Assembly (NCBI GenBank): GCA_023437745.1
Contig: JAEZFI010000101.1
Span: 1-18,699, forward strand
DNA from: Actinomycetes bacterium
Lineage (GTDB): Bacteria; Actinomycetota; Acidimicrobiia; Acidimicrobiales; Microtrichaceae
Direction of reading: 5' to 3'
Length of the DNA stretch: 18,699 nt
Part shown: in pieces, positions 13,158 to 18,699 of the stretch
Numbering within the stretch: the first letter of the stretch is position 1
Layout of the letters: the number at the start of each line of letters is the position of its first letter
Translations under genes and position numbers: made by a program
The notes under the pieces: model-generated
What the model saw: only the letters and a program-made list of their open reading frames with translations
Database searches by the model: none
Told to the model about the DNA's origin: nothing

Positions 13158-15186
13158 GACTCACCATCCCGAGGTCGTCGACGGTCACGTGGTCCGCGAG
13201 CTCGTCGTAGGACATCACCGGCACGTGCGGCAGGCGCCGCCCGAGGAAGCCGCGGAGCGCCACCCGGAGACCCGGGGCGCACACCACGACGGGCTCGACA
13301 CCCTGCTCCTCCGCTGCCCGCACCTTGCGGCTGACGGCGGTGGCGAGCCGCTGAGCGGTCTCGGGATCGAGCGCGAGCTGGGAGCCGGCCTCGGTCCGCA
13401 TCACCGAGGCGACGAGGCTCTGCTCCACGAGGGGGTCGAACGTGACGACGGAGAGGTGCCCACCGATCGACCGACCGGCGCAGATCGACGCCGCGAGCGC
13501 CAGGCGGGCGGCCTCGACCAGGGACTCGGTGTCGCGGGTGGTGCGGGACCGCTCGCTGATCACCTCGAGGATGCGGGCGAGGTCCCGGACCGGGACCTGC
13601 TCGGCGAGCAGCGCCTGCAGCACGCTCTGCACCTCGGCCATGCCGACGCCCTGTGCGGTGAGGTCGTCGACGACGGCGGGATCGTGCTCGCGGACGAGGT
13701 CCACGAGGAGCTTGACGTCCTGACGGCTGAGCAGGTCCGGCGCGTGGCGGCGAGCGATCTCGGCCAGGTGCGTGGTGATCACGGACGCGCGGTCGACCAC
13801 CGTGCCGCCGACGGCCTCGGCCACGGCCCGGTGCTCCATCGGCATCCACTTCGCCGGGAGCCCGAAGACCGGCTCGGCGACCTCGATGCCGGGCAGCTGG
13901 GCGAGGTCGTCGGAGATGACGAGGACCTGGCCGGCCGGCGCCATGCCGGAGGCGACGGCGACGCCGTGCACCTTGACCACGTACGAGCCGAGCTCCAGCT
14001 CGGCGTTGTCACGGGTCCGGACGGGCGGGATCACCACCCCGAGCTCGGTCGCCATCTTCCGGCGCAGCGCCTTCACGCGGTCGAGGAGGTCGCCGTCGGC
14101 ACCGGGGTCGACCAGGTCGACGAGGTCCATGGCGAGCTCCAGGCTGAGGGGCTCCACCCGCATGGAGCGCGAGATCTCGAGCGGCGCGTCCGGGTCCAGG
14201 GGCGGGGGCTCGTCCGCCGCGACGGGGAGCGCCAGGTCGGCGCTGTCGGCGGCAGCCAGGCGGCGGCCGAGGAGGATCGCCGCGATGCCGACGGCGAAGA
14301 ACGGCACCTTCGGGAGCCCGGGCACGAGACCGAGGCCGAGCATGGCGATGCCGCCGGTCTGGATCGCCTTGTGCTGGCGGGCGAACTGCGCACCGATGTC
14401 GCTGCCCAGGTCGTCGTTGCCGGCGGCCCGGGTGATGATGAGGCCAGACGCGATCGACACGAGCAACGCGGGGATCTGCGAGACGAGGCCGTCGCCGACG
14501 GTCAGGAGGCTGTACGTCTCGACCGCCTCGCCGATCGGCTGGCCGCGCTGCACGACGCCGATCAGCAGCCCGCCGATGAGGTTGACGGCGGTGATGATCA
14601 CGGCCGCGATCGCGTCGCCCTTCACGAACTTCGAGGCGCCGTCCATCGCACCGTAGAAGTCGGCTTCGGCGGCCACGTCCATCCGGCGCCGCCGCGCCTC
14701 GTCGTCGTCGATCACCCCGGCGTTCAGGTCGGCGTCGATGGCCATCTGCTTGCCGGGCATCGCGTCCAGGGTGAACCGGGCGGCGACCTCGGCCACGCGG
14801 GTGGCGCCCTGGGTGATCACGACGAACTGGATGACGACCAGGATCAGGAAGACCACCAGGCCGACGATCAACGAGCCGCTGATCACGAACTTGCCGAAGG
14901 CCTCGATCACCTCGCCCGCATCGCCCTGGGCGAGGATCAGGCGGGACGAGCTGACGTTCAGGGCGAGCCGGAACAGCGTCGCGATCAGGAGCAGCGACGG
15001 GAACGCCGCCAGGTCGAGCGCCCGCTTGGCGTTGAGGGACGACAGGAGCAGCAGCACTGCCAGGGCGATGTTGAACGCGAGCAGGACGTCGAGGACCATC
15101 GTCGGCAGCGGGATGACCATCATGGCCACCACGGCGACGACCGCGAGTGGGAACACCCCCGCGCCGTACTTCCGGCGTGTTGTCAC
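13135..15186 (-). CDS. flhA: Flagellar export gate protein FlhA
   Basis: 683 residues, normal length. FlhA is the large inner-membrane subunit of the flagellar type III export gate; its cytoplasmic domain docks export substrates and chaperones. The first about 310 residues carry the hydrophobic segments of the membrane domain and the family block FRLALNVSSSRLIL (72-85), then the conserved loop GATRVAEVAARFTLDAMPGK with ADLNAGVIDDDEARRRR. From about 330 the cytoplasmic domain follows (VEPLSLELAMDLVDLVD, MPMEHRAVAEA, VMSYDELAD near the end). The start is GTG 15186, with GAGGG seven bases upstream. A five-codon reading frame with its own AGGAG precedes it, and its stop overlaps this GTG (GTGA). 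The 3' end overlaps the flhF-like gene. Confidence 0.97.
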   Translation of the reverse strand: MTTRRKYGAGVFPLAVVAVVAMMVIPLPTMVLDVLLAFNIALAVLLLLSSLNAKRALDLAAFPSLLLIATLFRLALNVSSSRLILAQGDAGEVIEAFGKFVISGSLIVGLVVFLILVVIQFVVITQGATRVAEVAARFTLDAMPGKQMAIDADLNAGVIDDDEARRRRMDVAAEADFYGAMDGASKFVKGDAIAAVIITAVNLIGGLLIGVVQRGQPIGEAVETYSLLTVGDGLVSQIPALLVSIASGLIITRAAGNDDLGSDIGAQFARQHKAIQTGGIAMLGLGLVPGLPKVPFFAVGIAAILLGRRLAAADSADLALPVAADEPPPLDPDAPLEISRSMRVEPLSLELAMDLVDLVDPGADGDLLDRVKALRRKMATELGVVIPPVRTRDNAELELGSYVVKVHGVAVASGMAPAGQVLVISDDLAQLPGIEVAEPVFGLPAKWMPMEHRAVAEAVGGTVVDRASVITTHLAEIARRHAPDLLSRQDVKLLVDLVREHDPAVVDDLTAQGVGMAEVQSVLQALLAEQVPVRDLARILEVISERSRTTRDTESLVEAARLALAASICAGRSIGGHLSVVTFDPLVEQSLVASVMRTEAGSQLALDPETAQRLATAVSRKVRAAEEQGVEPVVVCAPGLRVALRGFLGRRLPHVPVMSYDELADHVTVDDLGMVSLEPTASI

Positions 15187-15294
15187 CTCGAGACCCTCAT
15201 CGTCGCTCCTGCACCTGCCACTACCGCACTCCCGTCGGCAGCTGGGCGACGGAGATGAGTCGTTCGGCCCATGCCGGGCCGAGGGGCAGACCGG

Positions 15295-16242
15295 TCAGTG
15301 CGCGGCGGAGGGCTCCCCGCCACGCTTCGGGAGCGCGCTGACGACCGCCACGACGATCCCGCCCACGATCAACCCCGTGACCGCCGACAGCCCGGTGTTG
15401 ACGAGCCACCCGAGCACCCCGCCGACGCCGGCGACGTCGTGGAACGGCTCCTCGAGGTGGTGCACCAGGTCGTAGGGCCCGTGCCAGCCGAGCTCGTCGG
15501 CCCCGACCAGCAGGATGTGGCCGCCGACCCACAGCATCGCCGCGGTCCCGACGACCGAGAGCCCGGCCAGGAGCTTCGGCATCGCCGAGACCAACCCCCG
15601 TCCGAGGCGCTGCCGGCTCGGGGAGCTCTGCTCGGCGAGACGCAGGCCCACGTCGTCCATCTTCACGATCAGCGCGACGGCGCCGTAGACGACGGCGGTG
15701 ATGACGATGCCGACCAGGGCGAGCACGATCGCCCGGCGCAGCAGCGGCTCGTCGATCACCTCCTTGAGGGCGATCACCATGATCTCGGCGGAGAGGATGA
15801 AGTCCGTGCGGATGGCGCCCGACACGGTCGCCTCCTCCGCGTCCTCACCCTGGAGCACCGCCGGCACGTCCTGGGCGTGGTCGTCGTGGCGCAGCTTGTG
15901 CCAGATCTTGTGGACGCCCTCGTAGGCGAGGTAGGCGCCACCGCACATGAGGATGACCTCGACCACCTTCGGGGCGATGGCGCTGAGCAGGATCGCCACC
16001 GGGAGGATGAAGAGCAGCTTGTTGCGGACCGAGCCGGTGGCGATGCGCCGGATGATCGGCAGCTCGCGCTCGGCGGCCAGCCCCTGCACGTAGCCCGGGG
16101 TCACGGCGGCGTCGTCCACGACGACGCCCGCCGCCTTCACCGACGCCTTGCCTGCGGCGGCCCCGATGTCGTCGATCGACGCGGCGGCCAGCTTCGCGAG
16201 CGCGGCGACGTCGTCGAGCAACGCTGCGAGCCCTACTGCCAC
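15295..16242 (-). CDS. DUF808/YedI-family inner membrane protein
   Basis: 315 residues. Function unknown for the family; Escherichia coli YedI is the usual reference. Recognised from the N-terminus (AALLDDVAALAKLAAAS, GVVVDDAAVTPG, ERELPIIRRIATGSVRNKLL), GAYLAYEGVHKIWHK (102-116), GAIRTDFILSAEIMVIALKEV (142-162), and the C-terminal PKLLAGLSVVGTAAMLWVGGHIL (222-244) then HHLEEPFH. About four to six membrane segments. The reading frame is open further upstream, but GTG 16242 is chosen because AGGAGG (16250-16255) lies seven bases before it and family alignment starts there. It lies between flhB and flhA, 50 bases after flhB, in a block otherwise of export genes. Whether it has a flagellar role is unknown. 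Confidence 0.9.
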   Translation of the reverse strand: MAVGLAALLDDVAALAKLAAASIDDIGAAAGKASVKAAGVVVDDAAVTPGYVQGLAAERELPIIRRIATGSVRNKLLFILPVAILLSAIAPKVVEVILMCGGAYLAYEGVHKIWHKLRHDDHAQDVPAVLQGEDAEEATVSGAIRTDFILSAEIMVIALKEVIDEPLLRRAIVLALVGIVITAVVYGAVALIVKMDDVGLRLAEQSSPSRQRLGRGLVSAMPKLLAGLSVVGTAAMLWVGGHILLVGADELGWHGPYDLVHHLEEPFHDVAGVGGVLGWLVNTGLSAVTGLIVGGIVVAVVSALPKRGGEPSAAH

Positions 16243-16292
16243 CGCTGATCCTCCTCGTCGACCCGCCCCGACACCGAGAGGGCGTGCGGACA

Positions 16293-17495
16293 CTACCCGC
16301 CGGCGAGCCCGGGACGTCCTGCGAGCCGGCGGGCCGCACGGCGGCGCTGGGCGGGCGACACCCGCTCGAGCACACCGCCGCTCGGCGTCCAGGTGTCCAC
16401 CACGTCCAGCCCGTAGACGGCGCCCACGGACCGGCGGACCGCACCCTGCCCGTCCGAGACCCGGTGGAGGAACGCCAGCACGGTGGCCACGGCCTGGTAG
16501 AGCTCCGAGGGGATCTCCTCCCCCGGCCTGGTCACCCGGTAGAGCGTGCGGGCGAGGAGCTTCGACTCCACGCACGGCACGCCGGCCGACTTGGCCTCCT
16601 CACGGATCTTCGCGGCGAGGGCGTCGGCGCCGCGCGCCACCACCTTCGGGGCGCCCTTCGACCGCTCGTAGCTCAGGGCCACGGCGAAGTGCGTGGGGTT
16701 GGTGATCACCACGTCGGCGGTCGCCACGGCGCCGAGCATCCGGTTGCGGGACATCGCGAGCCGCTGGGACCTCATGCGCGACTTCATGTGCGGATCGCCG
16801 TCGGACTCCTTGTACTCCTGGCGGATCTCGTGCTTCGTCATCTTCAGCTCGCGCGCGAGGTCCCGGCGCTTCACCGCGTAGTCGGCGACGCCGATCAGCA
16901 CGCAGACCGCGGCCACGACCTGCACGAGCATGACCGACACCTGCGCGATCTGGACCACGGCGTCGGCCGGGGATCGTGTGCGATCGCCGATCACCCGATC
17001 GGCCACCCCGGCGGACATCACCCACACGACGGCGCCGATCACCGTCAGCTTCGCCATCGCCGTGAGCGCCTGCCAGAGGCCCTTCACGGAGAACATCCGC
17101 TTCAGGCCCTCCTTCGGGTTGAGGCGCGACATCTTGGGCTTGAGGACTCCGGGGCTGAACAGGAACCCGACCTGACCCAGGTTGGCGACCAGGCCGATGA
17201 GGCCCATCACGGCCACCATCGGCAGGATCGCCATGAACGCCGACTGCATGGCGTGGCCGACCTCGCCGGGCAGCGACGCCGCGTCGGGACGCTCGGCCAT
17301 CGCGGCCGCCGAGCGCAGCAGCTCGCGCACCGACGACGTCATGCCTCGGATCAGGCCCGGCACGACCATCGTGGCGACGAGGACCGACACCCAGGTGACG
17401 AGGTCCTGGGAGCGGACGACGCGTCCCTCCTTGCGGGCCTCCTTCTTGCGCTTCGGTGTCGGCGCCTCGGTCTTGTCGTGCTTGCCGGCCGCCAC
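16293..17495 (-). CDS. flhB: Flagellar export switch protein FlhB
   Basis: 400 residues. FlhB is the membrane protein of the type III export apparatus that cleaves itself at Asn-Pro-Thr-His and switches export from rod/hook to filament proteins. The N-terminus EAPTPKRKKEARKEGRVVRSQDL (10-32) is the family signature. Four membrane segments lie between about 33 and 210. The cytoplasmic part has YKESDGDPHMKSRMR (228-242) and TNPTHFAVALSY with the cleavage site Asn266-Pro267. All key residues are intact. A basic tail of about 45 residues extends past the usual end. GTG start, one base after the fliR stop and with no ribosome binding site, so coupled to fliR translation. Confidence 0.97.
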   Translation of the reverse strand: MAAGKHDKTEAPTPKRKKEARKEGRVVRSQDLVTWVSVLVATMVVPGLIRGMTSSVRELLRSAAAMAERPDAASLPGEVGHAMQSAFMAILPMVAVMGLIGLVANLGQVGFLFSPGVLKPKMSRLNPKEGLKRMFSVKGLWQALTAMAKLTVIGAVVWVMSAGVADRVIGDRTRSPADAVVQIAQVSVMLVQVVAAVCVLIGVADYAVKRRDLARELKMTKHEIRQEYKESDGDPHMKSRMRSQRLAMSRNRMLGAVATADVVITNPTHFAVALSYERSKGAPKVVARGADALAAKIREEAKSAGVPCVESKLLARTLYRVTRPGEEIPSELYQAVATVLAFLHRVSDGQGAVRRSVGAVYGLDVVDTWTPSGGVLERVSPAQRRRAARRLAGRPGLAGG

Positions 17496-17496
17496 G

Positions 17497-18255
17497 TCAG
17501 CGCACCAGTGCCCACATCAGCTCGAGCGATCGCGACGTGAGGTCGGGGATCGCCAGGACGACCAGTGGGAAGGCCGCGGACGCCAGCATCACGAGCACGA
17601 TCGACTTCACGCCGAAGCCCACCACCATGATGTTGAGCTGCGGCGCCGCCCGGCTGGCGAGGCCCAGGAGCAGCTCGGTGACGAACAGCGCGCCGAGCAG
17701 CGGCGCGGCGATCTGCACGGTGGCGAGGAGGAACGACCCCACCCCCTCGGTGGCGAGCTCGGCCATGCGGTCGAACCGAAAGCCGGACACCGGCGCCGCG
17801 TCGAACGACCGGACCAGTCCGCTGATCAGCAGGAGGTGGCCGCCGCTGAGGAACAGCACCACCATCCCCAGCATCTGGTAGAGGCGCCCGACGGGCGAGG
17901 CCGCCGATCGCGTCGTCGGGTCGTAGAGCATCGACGCGGTGAGCCCGGCGAACATGTCGATGGACGAGCCGGCGGCGCTGACCGCCTGGAAGATCACGTA
18001 GACGAGGAACCCCAGGGCCAGACCGACGGCGGCCTGGAACAGCACCGCGGCGGCCAGCGGCAGCGCCGTCGTCGGCAGCTCGGGGTTCGCGGCGAGCTGC
18101 GGGGTCACCGCGAGCCCGAGCGCGACGGCCAGCCCGGCACGCACCTTCGCCGGCACGATGCCCGCGAACGGAGGGCTGATCGACAGCCAGGCCGCGAACC
18201 GCGTCGTCGAGAGCAGGAACGCGACGAAGAACGCCGGGTCGAAGCTGACGCTCAC
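17497..18255 (-). CDS. fliR: Flagellar export gate protein FliR
   Basis: 252 residues, normal length. With FliP and FliQ it builds the export gate core in the inner membrane. Six or so hydrophobic segments; family blocks TTRFAAWLSISPPF (17-30), GIVPAKVRAGLAVALGLAVTP (32-52), the QAAVGLALGFLVYVIFQAV stretch, and APQLNIMVVGFGVKSIV near 204-220. GTG start with GGAGGG (18264-18269) eight bases upstream. That site touches the foot of a very stable hairpin in the 85-base gap after fliQ. Confidence 0.97.
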   Translation of the reverse strand: MSVSFDPAFFVAFLLSTTRFAAWLSISPPFAGIVPAKVRAGLAVALGLAVTPQLAANPELPTTALPLAAAVLFQAAVGLALGFLVYVIFQAVSAAGSSIDMFAGLTASMLYDPTTRSAASPVGRLYQMLGMVVLFLSGGHLLLISGLVRSFDAAPVSGFRFDRMAELATEGVGSFLLATVQIAAPLLGALFVTELLLGLASRAAPQLNIMVVGFGVKSIVLVMLASAAFPLVVLAIPDLTSRSLELMWALVR

Positions 18256-18269
18256 GCCGGCAACCCTCC

Positions 18270-18318
18270 GTTCTCGGGGTCCAGCGCATCGGAAACCGAC
18301 GCGCTCGACCCCGAGAAC
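18270..18318. repeat. Long nested hairpin between fliQ and fliR
   Basis: 49 bases that fold almost completely. A 12-pair outer stem (GTTCTCGGGGTC at 18270-18281 with GACCCCGAGAAC at 18307-18318) is followed by one mismatch, five pairs (AGCGC/GCGCT), one mismatch, four pairs (TCGG/CCGA) and an AAA loop. It starts at the base next to the fliR ribosome binding site. There is no U-run. It could be an attenuator, an RNA processing or stability element, or a mobile palindrome. Confidence 0.8.
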
Positions 18319-18340
18319 AGGCGTTTCGGTGCCCGGCAGC

Positions 18341-18622
18341 TCATGAGAGCATGCGCGGGATCATCTCGAAGAGCCCGTGCGTGTAGTCGACGACCGTGGC
18401 GAGCATCCAGTTCGCCGACAGGAGGAGGACGGCGCCCACCCCCATGAACTTGGGGACGAAGGCGATGGTCGGCTCCTGCAGCTGGGTGGCCGACTGGAGC
18501 ATGCCCACGATCAGACCGATGGCCAGCGTGGTGAGGAGCATCGGCGCGCCCAACTTCGCAGCGAGGATCAGCGCGTCGGTGCCCATCTCGACGATGTCGG
18601 TGTCGCTCATGCCGAGGATCAC
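18341..18622 (-). CDS. fliQ: Flagellar export gate protein FliQ
   Basis: 93 residues, normal length. A two-helix membrane hairpin, four copies of which join FliP and FliR in the export gate. Segments about 15-40 (LILAAKLGAPMLLTTLAIGLIVGML) and 55-80; the family block GLIVGMLQSATQLQEPTIAFVPK (36-58) is intact. The start is GTG 18622, because AGGAGG lies six bases upstream; an in-frame ATG at 18610 would be too far from it. Confidence 0.97.
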   Translation of the reverse strand: MILGMSDTDIVEMGTDALILAAKLGAPMLLTTLAIGLIVGMLQSATQLQEPTIAFVPKFMGVGAVLLLSANWMLATVVDYTHGLFEMIPRMLS

Positions 18623-18628
18623 GAGCCG

Positions 18629-18635
18629 CCTCCTA
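18629..18635 (-). promoter_or_regulatory. fliQ ribosome binding site fused to the fliP stop codon
   Basis: TAGGAGG on the minus strand: TAG is the fliP stop and AGGAGG is a perfect Shine-Dalgarno sequence for fliQ, six bases before its GTG. This arrangement couples the two genes. Confidence 0.8.
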
Positions 18636-18699
18636 GTGGTAGTTGGCGACGAGTGCGTGGGCGATCATCGCCCAGCCGTCGACCATGACGAACAGCAGC
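18633..18699 (-). CDS. fliP: Flagellar export gate protein FliP, C-terminal end only
   Basis: Partial; it runs off the right edge. The last 21 codons read LLFVMVDGWAMIAHALVANYH and stop at TAG. This matches the FliP C-terminus (LLFVLVDGW and a short tail), and the position before fliQ agrees. It was found by translating the minus strand at the window edge. Confidence 0.85.
   Translation of the reverse strand, partial: LLFVMVDGWAMIAHALVANYH

Noticed and set aside
15232..15252. Small inverted repeat (CCGTCG/CGACGG) between the DUF808 gene and flhA
   Set aside because: Only six pairs with a nine-base loop, and common by chance at this GC content. It is not enough to call a terminator inside what looks like one transcription unit.
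13072..15258. Plus-strand open frame of 728 codons opposite flhA
   Set aside because: Composition is dominated by His, Asp, Arg and Glu in the pattern expected from reverse-reading a hydrophobic membrane protein. The FlhA frame on the other strand is certain.

Overview
The window is a very GC-rich stretch of bacterial chromosome with short gaps between genes and many GTG starts, plus one TTG start. These traits point to an actinobacterium, as do a SigF-type promoter and several start codons that look leaderless. The flagellar export genes with a fliW-csrA pair would fit a motile, deep-branching class such as Acidimicrobiia, but that placement is inference. No rRNA, tRNA, CRISPR array, transposase or phage gene was seen, and no gene-free stretch exceeds 300 bases.

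Left part (1-10050) holds unlinked metabolic and surface genes. A membrane protein with an alkaline-phosphatase-like outer domain (minus) diverges from a neutral-ceramidase-family hydrolase (plus). A Tat-exported lipoprotein phosphatase PhoD follows (plus), then a strong hairpin terminator shared with a convergent CsbD stress protein (minus). Next come an alpha/beta hydrolase and a GH1 beta-glucosidase (both minus, 13 bases apart). A stand-alone NuoF-like iron-sulfur flavoprotein (plus) diverges from the glucosidase and ends at a second strong bidirectional hairpin.

Right part (10054-18699) is a minus-strand flagellar block. Its transcriptional order is fliP (3' end only), fliQ, fliR, flhB, a DUF808/YedI-type membrane protein, flhA, an flhF-like gene, fliW, csrA, then an EAL phosphodiesterase gene. 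FliPQR, FlhB and FlhA form the export gate of the flagellar type III secretion system. FliW and CsrA are the known partner switch that controls flagellin translation. The EAL protein should degrade cyclic di-GMP, the usual motile/sessile signal.

The most interesting observations are these. (1) The EAL mRNA leader can fold its ribosome binding site into a hexaloop hairpin with AAGGA in the loop, a classic CsrA site, directly downstream of csrA. (2) The FlhF-like protein sits in the flhF position but has lost the Walker A lysine and threonine and the other GTPase motifs. (3) Two nested palindromes of about 50 bases share termini and core: one lies inside the flhF-like coding sequence, the other between fliQ and fliR against the fliR ribosome binding site. 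(4) A DUF808 membrane protein lies between flhB and flhA. (5) Several genes have a TANNNT box exactly six bases before the start codon, suggesting leaderless transcription, including one that would give fliW-csrA its own promoter.
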